In this document: positions 50,752-59,255 of the stretch, piece after piece
Layout of the letters: each line of letters begins with the position of its first letter
Numbering within the stretch: position 1 is the stretch's first letter
NCBI GenBank assembly: GCA_020161935.1
Contig: JAIUNI010000001.1
Span: forward strand, 1 to 64,000
DNA length: 64,000 nucleotides
Reading direction: 5' to 3'
From: Chloroflexota bacterium
Lineage (GTDB): Bacteria > Chloroflexota > Anaerolineae > Aggregatilineales > Phototrophicaceae
The notes under the pieces: generated by a model
Told to the model about the DNA's origin: nothing
Seen by the model: only the letters and a program-made list of their open reading frames with translations
The model's database searches: none
Program-made: the position numbers and the translations under genes

Positions 50752-51213
50752 ATGAAACCCTTTAACTACGATCAAGACTTCACCAAAATCGACTTTCGCC
50801 AGCACCCCGAAAAGTATCAGGTGGGTAAGGGCGAACAGGGCGTGTTGATGGTTGAGCCGTACAAATCCGAAATTCTCCCCCATTGGCGCTTCAAAACACC
50901 GGAGATTGCCCGCGAGTCGTCCGAGCAGATTTACGAGCTTTTCCTCGACTACAAAGCGAAAGGGGATTTCGTCGGCATGGATATGGCGCGAAAGTTCTTA
51001 CAAATGGGCTATACCCGTTCACGCCGCTACGCCAACCACAAAACCGGACGCAAATATGCCGAAGACAGCAAAACCGTACTGCCGCGCGAGGAAGACCCGG
51101 TTAAAGCCGAGTCGGCGCGTATCTTCTACGCCAAATATCAGCAGGCCAAAACCGACCCCGACTATATGCGCCTCAAAAAAGCCCATCAAGCCCAATATGA
51201 GGTTGAGGATTAG
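50752..51213 (+). CDS. DUF4385 family protein
   Basis: A 153-aa soluble protein matching DUF4385. KPFNYDQDFTKIDFRQHPEKYQVGKGEQGVLMVEPYKSEI and LPHWRFKTPEIARESSEQIYELFLDY open it, and GMDMARKFLQMGYTRSRRYANHKTGRKYA is the conserved core. Function unknown. GGAGGG precedes both ATGs and the second (50752) has better spacing. Single gene. Confidence 0.85.
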   Translation: MKPFNYDQDFTKIDFRQHPEKYQVGKGEQGVLMVEPYKSEILPHWRFKTPEIARESSEQIYELFLDYKAKGDFVGMDMARKFLQMGYTRSRRYANHKTGRKYAEDSKTVLPREEDPVKAESARIFYAKYQQAKTDPDYMRLKKAHQAQYEVED

Positions 51214-51231
51214 TCAACAGGCTTGTCGTAG

Positions 51232-51252
51232 GGAATGGTCTCAGACCATTCC
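51232..51252. repeat. perfect palindrome between convergent genes
   Basis: GGAATGGTCT (51232-51241) pairs with AGACCATTCC (51243-51252) with a 1-base centre. It is flanked by GTAGG and TACT and lies between the DUF4385 and AraC genes. Confidence 0.65.
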
Positions 51253-51261
51253 GAATACTTC

Positions 51262-52071
51262 CTATACCGTCGGGTGGGCAAGCCGCGCATATTCGGCGGG
51301 AGATACGCCGACCGCCATTTTAAAATCTTTGATGAAGTGCGCTTGGTCAAAATAGCCCAACTGGTGTGCGATAGCCGTATACGTCTCGTCTCCTGTGCCG
51401 ACGAGCTGGTCAACCGCCTCTTGCAGCCGGTAGCGCTGGATCACCCACTTGGGGCTGATGCCCACATACTCGCTGAACAACCGCTGGAGACTGCGCTTAC
51501 TCATGTGAATGCGGCTCACCAACTCGTCCACCCGTGTGATCGTCCGGTCGCTGCTGATGCAGTCGATGATGCTGTTCACCAGCGCCACGTTCGGGTCGCG
51601 TTCCGGCAGTCGTTCGCATAAGAAGCTGTCCATCGTATGCAGCGCCTGTTGGTCATCCTCAGTTGCTAAAATCGCACGTTCGAGTGCTGCGCCCGCCTCG
51701 CCGAAGATGCTGCTAATCGGTACTTGGTGATCGGTCAGGGCGGATATGGACGAGCGCAAATAGGGGTAAAAACCGCCCGCGTGAAACTTGGCTGCTACGA
51801 CCCGCCCTTTGCCAACGAGCGTGCGGCTGAACTTGCCGCTGGTCAGGCCGAACACGCCGGACGCGCCTGCTTCTACCACGAACTGTACGCATGGATAGGT
51901 GAGTACGTCCTGTGTATACGGTTCCTGTCCGCGCAAATCCCAGTGAATCAGCCAGTACCAATCTACAAAGTACGCGAGTTCCGGCGAGGGTAAATAGCGC
52001 GTGAACTGGAACTTTTCAACCGCGGTGTGCGGGTTCAGGATGGCTTTGACCTGTGTAGTCGCTGGCAGCAT
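51262..52071 (-). CDS. AraC-family transcriptional regulator
   Basis: A 269-aa regulator. The N-terminal ligand domain is of the DUF6597 sort (LPSPELAYFVDWYWLIHWDLRG... FVVEAGASGVFGLTSGKF). The C-terminal double HTH has TRVDELVSRIHMSKRSLQRLFSEYVGISPKWVIQRYRLQEA and IAHQLGYFDQAHFIKDFKMAVGVSPAEYAR. It likely switches nearby or distant genes on a small ligand. Its ATG is one base after the stop of the propeller gene upstream, so the two are coupled. Confidence 0.93.
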   Translation of the reverse strand: MLPATTQVKAILNPHTAVEKFQFTRYLPSPELAYFVDWYWLIHWDLRGQEPYTQDVLTYPCVQFVVEAGASGVFGLTSGKFSRTLVGKGRVVAAKFHAGGFYPYLRSSISALTDHQVPISSIFGEAGAALERAILATEDDQQALHTMDSFLCERLPERDPNVALVNSIIDCISSDRTITRVDELVSRIHMSKRSLQRLFSEYVGISPKWVIQRYRLQEAVDQLVGTGDETYTAIAHQLGYFDQAHFIKDFKMAVGVSPAEYARLAHPTV

Positions 52072-52072
52072 A

Positions 52073-53143
52073 TCAGCCTCTATTCGCTGGTTTCACAATC
52101 ACCATATCAAGCGGCGCATCCGGCACGGGGATTTCGCGCGTGGCGAACGTCTCCAAATCCATGACGGTGATGCCGTCCCAACCACCGTTCAGCAGGTAGC
52201 CACCGGAAAGATAAGCCGTCTTGCCGTCGGGACTGACGAGAGCTTTCTCGTGGGCTTTGGCAAGCGGCAGGATCATTTCTTGCAGCGTGTCCATCTCGAC
52301 TATGGTTAAGCTCGGCGGATTGCTCACTTCGCCCGCCGCGCCCGTGCCGACGATCAACAATCGTGATTGGTCGGGGGTGAAAGCCGTGCCGTGCTGGTGG
52401 GTGCTGGCGTTGAGGTTTGATGTGGTGTATTTACCCGTCAACGGGTCGAAGTTCACCAGCGTCCGCCCCTGATACGGCAGCCACAAATGACCATCCGCTG
52501 CCACAGCCGCATAGTGCGGCTTATCGTAAGCGGCGAAACCCAACGGCGCGAGTTCGACCGTCACCGGAGTTAACGTTTCGGTATCAATGACGGTCGCCGA
52601 GTACGAGTCGTGGTCGATGCTGATGACATGCTGCCCGTCCGGTGTCATCACGACATCAAATGGCCGGATGCCGATGGGAACAGATGCGGTAAATTCGAGG
52701 GCTGCCGTATCCAAAACTTCAAGCTGATCGGTGCCGCCACCTGTGTAAACCCCAACGTAAACCGTTTTCGCATCCGGCGAGAGGACGAGCGCCATGCCAC
52801 CCTCGCGGTATTCGCCGAAGCGTCCGGTTCGAACGGGCGTGTTGTAGGGGACAAACGCCTCCAGCGCCCACGCTTGCACATCCACCACCGCCACACCGGC
52901 ATCGGTTGAAACATACGCGCGGTTATCCGGCGATAGTGCGATTGCCCACGGCGCGGAGCCGACTTCCAGTGTTTGGGTCACACCCTGCTGGGGGTCTACC
53001 AGCGAGATGGTGTTCGAATGCGAGTTGGTGACCAGCAGTTGGTAACTGTTCATGGTTGGGGTTGCCGTGTCTTGTGCGAGAAGCGGTTGGGCGGATAGGG
53101 CGAAGAATAGGCTAAAGGCCAGCAGTCGAAGCGTTTGAAGCAT
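52073..53143 (-). CDS. secreted YncE-like beta-propeller protein
   Basis: A 356-aa exported protein with a signal peptide (LRLLAFSLFFALSAQPLLAQ). The propeller blades have the YncE pattern (YQLLVTNSHSNTISLVDPQQGVTQTLEVGSAPWAIALSPDNRAYV; FDVVMTPDGQHVISID). YncE-type proteins bind DNA or substrates outside the cell, and the role here is not known. Translation is coupled to the AraC gene behind it. Confidence 0.85.
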   Translation of the reverse strand: MLQTLRLLAFSLFFALSAQPLLAQDTATPTMNSYQLLVTNSHSNTISLVDPQQGVTQTLEVGSAPWAIALSPDNRAYVSTDAGVAVVDVQAWALEAFVPYNTPVRTGRFGEYREGGMALVLSPDAKTVYVGVYTGGGTDQLEVLDTAALEFTASVPIGIRPFDVVMTPDGQHVISIDHDSYSATVIDTETLTPVTVELAPLGFAAYDKPHYAAVAADGHLWLPYQGRTLVNFDPLTGKYTTSNLNASTHQHGTAFTPDQSRLLIVGTGAAGEVSNPPSLTIVEMDTLQEMILPLAKAHEKALVSPDGKTAYLSGGYLLNGGWDGITVMDLETFATREIPVPDAPLDMVIVKPANRG

Positions 53144-53271
53144 AGCGTTTCCTTTGTCTGGTAGGATTGTATTCTAGTACAAAAATTCGGTTTTGTCGCG
53201 TTTTTACAATCGCGCAGGGAGTCGTGTATGCTATCGTGTAGCGGATTGATTTATGCACAAGGAGTATATTC

Positions 53272-53748
53272 ATGAGCAGCTATATGGATAATAAATGGTC
53301 GTGGATTGACGGTTCGCACCAGTTGCGCGATGCCTTGTTGGATTCGCTGACCGATTCCGATTTGGCCTTCAACCCCGGTGGCAAGGCGATGTCGTTGGGG
53401 GCGCTCTGCCGCGAGATGGGTGACGTGCAGCACGCCTATTTGCAATCGGTGAAAACCGGCAAAACCGACTTCTCCTATCGCCACACCACCGCCGGAATCG
53501 AAGGCAGTATTAGCCAGCTCAAGGCGTGGTTCAGGCAGATGGACGACGACATGAAGGCCACCTTGTCTGCCTTGAGTGATGCCGATTTCCAGAAGATGAT
53601 CGACCGTGCCAGCGGCTACCAGATGCCTTTGGAGTTGCAGCTTGACGTGTATCTGCAAGCGCTGCTGATCTTCTTCGGCAAAGCCACCGTCTACATGAAG
53701 ATTATGGAGAAAACCATTCCGCCGATGATCGTTGAATACATCGGCTGA
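53272..53748 (+). CDS. DinB-like four-helix protein
   Basis: A 158-aa protein of the DinB/YfiT fold: SWIDGSHQLRDALLDSLTDSDLAFNPGGKAMSLGALCREMGDVQHAYLQSVK is the family's first half, with DVQHAYL supplying a His in the metal site. QLDVYLQALLIFFGKATVYMK completes the bundle. Some members are thiol-dependent S-transferases or metal enzymes; the substrate is unknown. GGAG-type site upstream. Confidence 0.78.
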   Translation: MSSYMDNKWSWIDGSHQLRDALLDSLTDSDLAFNPGGKAMSLGALCREMGDVQHAYLQSVKTGKTDFSYRHTTAGIEGSISQLKAWFRQMDDDMKATLSALSDADFQKMIDRASGYQMPLELQLDVYLQALLIFFGKATVYMKIMEKTIPPMIVEYIG

Positions 53749-54150
53749 CGTACTGGTCGGTGGGGAAGCAGAAACAGAACATACCGGACTGTTTCCCCAA
53801 AAAGGACACTAAAGTTTGAAAATTCGAACCAAAATCCCTTGACGGACGATGTACAAATGTTCTAAAATGAGGTTGGTGGTGGACAGCGGTAGCACCACCA
53901 TACCACAAGCACCACCCTGAGGTTCAGTGGTAATGAACGCTATCGACTCTTACTGAAGGCTAGCATAAGGTTTAGCAATCTTGGCGGCGGCAGCCCTTTT
54001 GCCAGAATTGCAGCGCATTCAGCCGAGCCATCCGCCGAATCGCCATAAAAATGGATGCACAATTGCCAGAATTCTGCCAAATTTGCCATCGCGTCAATAG
54101 CTGACTGTTTAACTTAACTTTGACTTTTAACCGCCCCTCACGGAGCAGCT
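53749..54150. other. intergenic region with promoter, hairpin and repeat element
   Basis: No coding frame. It holds the promoter at 53839-53868, the GGTGGTG hairpin, and near 54015-54090 a divergent member of the element found at 37487 and 63545 (GGATGCAC followed by runs of AAATTxGCxAA). An additional low-complexity TTAACTTAACTTTGACTTTTAACC lies just before the next gene. Confidence 0.6.
53839..53868 (+). promoter_or_regulatory. sigma-70-type promoter with structured downstream transcript
   Basis: TTGACG (53839-53844), 18-base spacer, TAAAAT (53863-53868). The transcript would begin near 53876 and fold at once into GGTGGTG/CACCACC (53875-53901). It may be the leader of the YdeI-like gene at 54151 or a separate small RNA. 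Confidence 0.55.
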
Positions 54151-54735
54151 ATGGAACCAACCTTTTTCCCAACCCCTGCCGACCTTAAAAAGTGGTTTGA
54201 TGAGAACCACGAAACGCAGAAAGAACTGCTCGTCGGCTACTACAAAAAGGACACCGGTAAGCCCAGCATTACGTGGCCGGAGTCGGTTGATGAAGCCCTA
54301 TGCGTCGGTTGGATCGACGGTATTCGCAGGAGTCTCGATGCCGAGAGTTACACCATCCGTTTTACACCCCGCAAACCGACGAGTAACTGGAGCTGGGTCA
54401 ACATCGCCCGTGTGGAATCGCTCACGGGGGAAGGCCGCATGAAACCGGCTGGCCTCGCCGCCTTCGCCCTGCGGACGGAAAACCAATCCGGCATCTACGC
54501 CTACGAACAGCGTGACCAAGCCGAACTCACACCCGCCGAAATCGAACAGATCAAGGCCAACCCGCAGGCGTGGGACTTTTTCGAACGGCAGCCGAAATCG
54601 TACCGCAAATCGGTTCTCTGGTGGATCGTCAGCGCCAAGCAGGAGGCGACCCGTGCGCGGCGTGTCGCCACCTTGATCGAGGACTCCGCCAACGGTCGCA
54701 CGATCAAGCAGTACACCCGCCCGACCAAGAAGTAA
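54151..54735 (+). CDS. YdeI/OmpD-associated family protein
   Basis: A 194-aa protein with the YdeI core: FPTPADLKKWFDENHETQKELLVGYYKK, VDEALCVGWIDGIRRSLDAESYTIRFTPRKPTSNWSWVN and GRMKPAGLAAF. It lacks the long C-terminal extension but retains a basic tail with RARRVATLIEDSANGR. Members are linked to bacteriocin or stress tolerance without a defined reaction. It follows a structured leader. Confidence 0.88.
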   Translation: MEPTFFPTPADLKKWFDENHETQKELLVGYYKKDTGKPSITWPESVDEALCVGWIDGIRRSLDAESYTIRFTPRKPTSNWSWVNIARVESLTGEGRMKPAGLAAFALRTENQSGIYAYEQRDQAELTPAEIEQIKANPQAWDFFERQPKSYRKSVLWWIVSAKQEATRARRVATLIEDSANGRTIKQYTRPTKK

Positions 54736-54749
54736 GCGCATCACCAACG

Positions 54750-55718
54750 TTAGTAAACTGCGTAAGCCTCTTCAAGTTCCTCGCGCAGTTGCAGGTAGCT
54801 CTGGTAGCGGGCGCGGGCGATTGTCCCCGCGTCCACAGCCGCGCGAACCGCGCATCCGGCCTCGTTGCTGTGGCTGCAATCGTTGAACTTGCATTCGCTC
54901 ACGAACGGCGCAATGTCGCGGTAATAACCGTCGAGTTCTTCCGGCTCAATGTCGTATAAAGTGAGGGAGCGCATCCCCGGTGTGTCTGCCAGATGCCCGC
55001 CCATATCAAGGTGAACGAGTACGCTGTCGCGCGTGGTGTGCATACCTTCTGCGCGACGCTGGCTGACGGCTTTCACCGTACGGCCTAAACCCGGCTGCAC
55101 TTTGTTGAGCAGACTCGTTTTACCGACCCCCGACGGGCCGGTGAACACCGAGAGATGATCTTTTAGCAGGGCTTTGAGTTCGTCCACGCCGAGGTCATCT
55201 TGAGCGCTGGTATACAAAACGGTATACCCCATCTTCTCATAAGGGGCGAAACGTGCCTTCGTGACCGAGTTGTCCTCAAGGTCGAGCTTGTTGACCACAA
55301 TCATCAGCCGCCCGATCTCGGACTTTTCGCCCGCCACAAGGAAGCGATCCAGCATTTTGAGGTTCGGGGAAGGTTGGGCAGCCGCGAAAACAAACAGGGC
55401 TTGGTCAGCGTTCGCGATAATGATTTGTTCGCGTTCAGCTTCACCTGCGCCGCGCTTGCCTTCGGTACGCATCGCCCGCGAAAGGACACTGGTGCGTTCA
55501 AGTACCGACTCGATTGTGCCGGTTCCATCTGGGAGGATTTGTATAAGTACGCGGTCGCCAATAGCCGCAATATCGGACGATTGGGCTTCTTCCATTAATC
55601 GTCCCCGTAAACGACAGGTAATAATGTGATCTTTTGAAAGTTCAACGTCAAAAAAACCGCTTTGGTCACTAATGACCAATCCCTCCAACAGACGCGCCGA
55701 CTCTTCACTCAAAGGCAA
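54750..55718 (-). CDS. rsgA: ribosome small subunit-dependent GTPase RsgA
   Basis: A 322-aa circularly permuted GTPase maturing the 30S subunit. The N-terminal OB-like domain ends at VLSRAM. The order of motifs is permuted: NKLDL (G4), SAQDD (G5), GPSGVGKTSLLNKV (G1), TTRD (G2) and DTPG (G3). The C-terminal zinc-binding region has CKFNDCSHSNEAGCAV. Full length and complete. The start is ATG with a weak leader. Confidence 0.96.
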   Translation of the reverse strand: MPLSEESARLLEGLVISDQSGFFDVELSKDHIITCRLRGRLMEEAQSSDIAAIGDRVLIQILPDGTGTIESVLERTSVLSRAMRTEGKRGAGEAEREQIIIANADQALFVFAAAQPSPNLKMLDRFLVAGEKSEIGRLMIVVNKLDLEDNSVTKARFAPYEKMGYTVLYTSAQDDLGVDELKALLKDHLSVFTGPSGVGKTSLLNKVQPGLGRTVKAVSQRRAEGMHTTRDSVLVHLDMGGHLADTPGMRSLTLYDIEPEELDGYYRDIAPFVSECKFNDCSHSNEAGCAVRAAVDAGTIARARYQSYLQLREELEEAYAVY

Positions 55719-55910
55719 TGCTCCTGAGAAAACCTATAGAAAGACTGAAATTGTAAGCAGTATTGAAAGTGCTATGGTACTATTCTAGCGTACTTTTAAG
55801 GGTTTGAGTCATCCAATGTACCTAATTTCCTACGCCTTTTTGCCTATAGACGTGGTAAAGGCTTCGTAATAGGATGAAATTGTCTAAAGTTTGATGGTTG
55901 TGAGGTCTCC

Positions 55911-56786
55911 GTGGAAACATCTTCGACACCCGAATTAAACGATGTATCGCCGCTCCCTAAGGATTTGCCGAAGCCAGTTTTTGATGAAACGCAGTCTGCT
56001 GCCGATTCTTCAACCGAGGCGTATGCTGAACCGGGTGCGGTGATTGTGATCTCACGGGTGTTTTTCAACTACATCATTATCGCGGTGGTGTTCTTTGTCC
56101 TCGGTGCGCTCATCAGTGGCGCGACCATCACCTCCTTGTTCAATGCCAACAGTGCCGAGAATGTCGCACTGATAAACAACGCCGCACAAGCGATAGCGGC
56201 TGCTGGTGGTGGGCAGCAGGCCGCCGGTTTGGTACAGGGCAACTCATATCAAGTCAGCGCCGATGATGACCCGTTCCGTGGCGCGGCGGATGCCCCCATA
56301 ACCATCATCGAATTCTCGGATTTCCACTGTGCCTTCTGTGGTCGCTTCGCGGCTGAAACGCTTGACCCGCTGCTCCAGAATTATGACGGTAAAGTGCGCC
56401 TCGTGTACCGCGACTATCCGTTCCAGACACAGGGTTCGTTAACGGCTGCGCTGGCAGGGCAGTGTATGAACGATCAGGGTAAGTTCTGGGAATTCCATGA
56501 CTTAACCTTCAAGAACCAGCAAGCGTTGACCCGCGAGCAGTTCATTACTTATGCCGAGCAGTTAAACATTGATGTCGCTACCTTTACCACCTGCCTTGAT
56601 ACACAGCAGCACCTGCCGGAAGTCAGCAAGGATGTGACCGAAGCCCAAGCCCTCGGTGTCAACGGAACACCCGCTTTCTTCGTCAACGGGCGCTTCATCA
56701 GCGGCGCACAAGCCTACGCGGTTTTCGCGCGGTATATTGATGAGGAACTCGGTAAGCTGGCCGAAACACCTACAACGACTTCTTAA
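55911..56786 (+). CDS. membrane-anchored DsbA-like thioredoxin protein
   Basis: A 291-aa protein with one transmembrane helix (about 54-75). A disordered Ala/Gly stretch follows, then a DsbA domain: ITIIEFSDFHCAFCGRFAAET has the redox pair Cys140/Cys143. LVYRDYPFQTQGS and ALGVNGTPAFFVNGRFISGAQ are the cis-Pro and substrate loops. It forms or reshuffles disulphides in exported proteins. The start is GTG at 55911 with GAGG 6 bases before. A terminator follows. Confidence 0.92.
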   Translation: METSSTPELNDVSPLPKDLPKPVFDETQSAADSSTEAYAEPGAVIVISRVFFNYIIIAVVFFVLGALISGATITSLFNANSAENVALINNAAQAIAAAGGGQQAAGLVQGNSYQVSADDDPFRGAADAPITIIEFSDFHCAFCGRFAAETLDPLLQNYDGKVRLVYRDYPFQTQGSLTAALAGQCMNDQGKFWEFHDLTFKNQQALTREQFITYAEQLNIDVATFTTCLDTQQHLPEVSKDVTEAQALGVNGTPAFFVNGRFISGAQAYAVFARYIDEELGKLAETPTTTS

Positions 56787-56810
56787 CGCGAGCCACGTTC
56801 TGATAAACAC

Positions 56811-56845
56811 AAGAAGGGCGATTGCTGCCCTTCTTTTTATTTTCT
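56811..56845 (+). terminator. terminator after the DsbA-like gene
   Basis: AAGAAGGGC (56811-56819) pairs with GCCCTTCTT (56827-56835), followed by TTTATTTT. Confidence 0.85.
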
Positions 56846-57275
56846 GCACGCTACGATTACCCGACGCTCAAATATTGACTATAGTTGCAAATGCCCAGAT
56901 CGTGGTAAGGTACTACCTGTTCAGGTTGTCTATATTCACTGATGAGGATGATTTAACTGCGTTATATCCATAATTCCACCTCTGTATTGTGTGAAGCTCC
57001 TCGACCTTTTCCCGTTTCGCGCTCGGTTAACCCACTGATTGTCATTGTTGTGTAATCTGCCGAGTTTTAGCCGAATAATCTGGTGAGACTTAACATTGTC
57101 TTCACCTTCCGTTATTGGTTTAATGATAAGATCAGTTCGCACGAAGAAAATTAACAACTCCATACGTAGATAGCATCGAACCGCTACGCACACGTTTTCA
57201 AAATTACACGCTTACAACTGTTGCTCTTGAGAATTCGTCCCATCCTATGCGTGTTGCCGTAGTTCGGAGGAAAAG
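56846..57275. other. intergenic region, no gene seen
   Basis: About 430 AT-leaning bases with no frame of coding quality on either strand and no clear repeat. It must hold the promoter of the gene at 57276, but no good -35/-10 pair is visible. Confidence 0.5.
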
Positions 57276-58163
57276 ATGCCTAACACGATGGATATGTATT
57301 TGGCGACAGTCGAATATGAACATGCGACTGTACGAGCCTTCTGGCAAGAAATGATCGGTCATCTGCGTGGCAAGCCCGCGCAGTTGTTAAGTTTCGAAGA
57401 CATCCGTGCGCGGCTTCGGCTGCGCGAAGAACTGTATCGTGGTCTACAAGATATTCCGCTCGAAGCGATTGTTGGCAGCGTTGGTCGTTATACCGACTTT
57501 ACCAACACATTTTTGCCCAAGAGTGTCGTGAATAAAGACCGCTGGAGCCGCATCTACGCTGAAGTTCAGGGTACGATGGGCTTGCCACCAATCGAAGTCT
57601 ACCAAGTCGGCGAAGTCTACTTTGTGCGCGATGGTAATCATCGTGTCTCGGTAGCTTTGGCGCTTGGGCAAAAGACGATTGAAGCATACGTAACCGAGGT
57701 TGACGTTCCGTTTTGCTTGAACAAAACAGTTGTAACCAGTCAAATGGATGCAGCCGAAGCCTACATGACCTTCTTAGAGGAAACGGCGCTGCGTTATATC
57801 CCTCAGCATGAGAACTTGATGCTGAGTGAACCGACGCGCTACAACGACTTCATCGGTCATATCAACTTGCACGGCGCATTCCTATCCGAATGTGAAGAAT
57901 GCCCTGTAAGCATTCAAGAAGCAGCGACACATTGGTACCAGAATGTGTACCTACCGGCGGTCATGCTTATTCGTAAGCACGATATGTTGGCGCATATGAA
58001 AAAGCGCACCGAAGCCGATATGTACCTGTGGCTGGTGGAGCATTTGCATCAACTGGAACGCTCGTACAACGGCCTCGTCAGCGACTTGACCCCGGCGCTG
58101 GTCTCTTTCCTGAGCAAGCGCAAGCTGCCGGTGCCGGATGAACTGGTCGCCATCGCGGTCTAA
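57276..58163 (+). CDS. ParB-like/DGNHR-motif protein, unknown
   Basis: A 295-aa protein. Near 115 the sequence IEVYQVGEVYFVRDGNHRVSVALALGQ has the DGNHR motif of ParB/Srx-type nuclease or nucleotide-binding domains. The N-terminal part (LLSFEDIRARLRLREELYRGLQDIPLEAIVGSVGRY) leads into it and the C-terminal half is helical. GGAGG lies 5 bases before the ATG. It lacks the ParB HTH domain, so it is not a chromosome-partition ParB. Function unknown. Confidence 0.7.
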   Translation: MPNTMDMYLATVEYEHATVRAFWQEMIGHLRGKPAQLLSFEDIRARLRLREELYRGLQDIPLEAIVGSVGRYTDFTNTFLPKSVVNKDRWSRIYAEVQGTMGLPPIEVYQVGEVYFVRDGNHRVSVALALGQKTIEAYVTEVDVPFCLNKTVVTSQMDAAEAYMTFLEETALRYIPQHENLMLSEPTRYNDFIGHINLHGAFLSECEECPVSIQEAATHWYQNVYLPAVMLIRKHDMLAHMKKRTEADMYLWLVEHLHQLERSYNGLVSDLTPALVSFLSKRKLPVPDELVAIAV

Positions 58164-58186
58164 ATATCATGAAGCCACAACGAATC

Positions 58187-58220
58187 AAAAGCGGCGAGGG
58201 TTAAACACCTCGCCGCTTTT
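58187..58220. terminator. bidirectional terminator between the DGNHR gene and the tRNA cluster
   Basis: AAAAGCGGCGAGG (58187-58199) pairs perfectly with CCTCGCCGCTTTT (58208-58220). The A/T ends provide T-runs for both strands, ending the DGNHR gene on plus and the tRNA operon on minus. Confidence 0.88.
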
Positions 58221-58262
58221 GCATCTATGATAAAACGTCATCTTTAAATAAATTTAGTTCAT

Positions 58263-58334
58263 TGGGCGCACTAGGATTCGAACCTAGAACCCATCAGTTA
58301 TGAGCCGACTGCTCTGCCGTTGAGCTATGCGCCC
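58263..58334 (-). tRNA. tRNA-Met (CAT)
   Basis: A 72-base cloverleaf: acceptor GGGCGCA/TGCGCCC, anticodon loop CTCATAA with CAT, and T-arm CTAGG-TTCGAAT-CCTAG. The CAT anticodon could also mark a tRNA-Ile2 precursor (modified C34), which sequence alone cannot exclude. No CCA encoded. Confidence 0.92.
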
Positions 58335-58351
58335 GCATGTCATAGGTTCAG

Positions 58352-58422
58352 AGCGGGTAACCGGATTCGAACCGGTGACAAGACCTTGGAAGGGTCGTAT
58401 GTTACCACTACACCATACCCGC
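58352..58422 (-). tRNA. tRNA-Gly (TCC)
   Basis: 71 bases, acceptor GCGGGTA/TACCCGC, anticodon loop CTTCCAA with TCC, T-arm ACCGG-TTCGAAT-CCGGT. Reads GGA (and GGG by wobble). No CCA encoded. Confidence 0.95.
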
Positions 58423-58438
58423 ACATCTGGTTGTTAAG

Positions 58439-58512
58439 TCGGGGCGGCGGGATTTGAACCCACGCTCTCATCAACCCAAATGATGCGCGATACCAGACTT
58501 CGCTACGCCCCG
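58439..58512 (-). tRNA. tRNA-Pro (TGG)
   Basis: 74 bases, acceptor CGGGGCG/CGCCCCG, anticodon loop TTTGGGT with TGG, T-arm GTGGG-TTCAAAT-CCCGC. First of three tandem tRNA genes on the minus strand, just downstream of the HTH protein gene. Confidence 0.95.
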
Positions 58513-58524
58513 AATGGGGAAATT

Positions 58525-59163
58525 TTACCACTGACTTTTAACGATGTCCATCCATGCTTGCAATCTTGCTCGGAAATACGTATCAAATACGAGTATCGTT
58601 AACAAACCATGCACGGAACGAAATTGCCTGCCAGCAAGTTGCCCGCTGTTCGATTTGCGAATGAGTTTGATTGATGTAGGTTTGATGTTTAGATAGTTTC
58701 CCCAAAAGGCTCGGAGTTCATCAGTGTCATGATCAACATGGTATTGCAGATTATAGCTTGGCGATTTAACCGTTAACTTACACATCCAACGATGAGCAAT
58801 CCGAACGAGCTGCGGGTCTGAATTAACAAATGAAGCAGTATTTCTGTCGCGCTTATAACCTTCCGCCATATACAGTACGACAAAATCACGAAACGTCGGG
58901 TCTTTGAGAAGTTCCGGCGCTTGTGCAACCCCTTCTTGGTAGGCAGCGTCGCGAAGTTTAGCGTGTTTGATGCGGACTTGATCGGCGCGCTGTCGTTGCG
59001 CCGCCGTCTGTTTCTCCGTGCGCGGGATAGGGAGGTCTTTAATCCAGTAGTAGATCGTCGTCTTGGGCAGCGCCAATCGTTCGATGATCTCCTCCAGCGT
59101 CATGTTGTACTGGGTGCGGAGTTCAATCGCTTTTTCACGCAGGTGGTCGTATCGACGTGCCAT
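58525..59163 (-). CDS. HTH plus LAGLIDADG-like domain protein
   Basis: A 212-aa protein. The N-terminal HTH (MTLEEIIERLALPKTTIYYWIKDLPI) is followed by a basic linker. The C-terminal half has FVVLYMAEGYKRDRNTASFVNSDPQLVRIAHRWM, resembling the homing-endonuclease-like ExGxKxxRxxxFxNSDPxMxRxF motif seen in bacterial HTH-endonuclease proteins. It may bind or cut DNA. It stands directly upstream of three tRNA genes and behind a strong promoter. Catalytic activity is unproven. Confidence 0.7.
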   Translation of the reverse strand: MARRYDHLREKAIELRTQYNMTLEEIIERLALPKTTIYYWIKDLPIPRTEKQTAAQRQRADQVRIKHAKLRDAAYQEGVAQAPELLKDPTFRDFVVLYMAEGYKRDRNTASFVNSDPQLVRIAHRWMCKLTVKSPSYNLQYHVDHDTDELRAFWGNYLNIKPTSIKLIRKSNSGQLAGRQFRSVHGLLTILVFDTYFRARLQAWMDIVKSQW

Positions 59164-59198
59164 ATTGGTATATTCCCATTCGTTTTATCTTGGAATAA

Positions 59199-59227
59199 AT
59201 TGTATAACAGATATGAATTTTTGTCAA
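59199..59227 (-). promoter_or_regulatory. strong sigma-70-type promoter
   Basis: Minus strand TTGACA (59227-59222), 17-base spacer, TACAAT (59204-59199). Transcripts start near 59192 and run into the HTH/LAGLIDADG-like gene and the tRNAs, which have no promoter of their own visible. Confidence 0.75.
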
Positions 59228-59255
59228 GCAAAAAATCAAATAGCACATTATTTTG

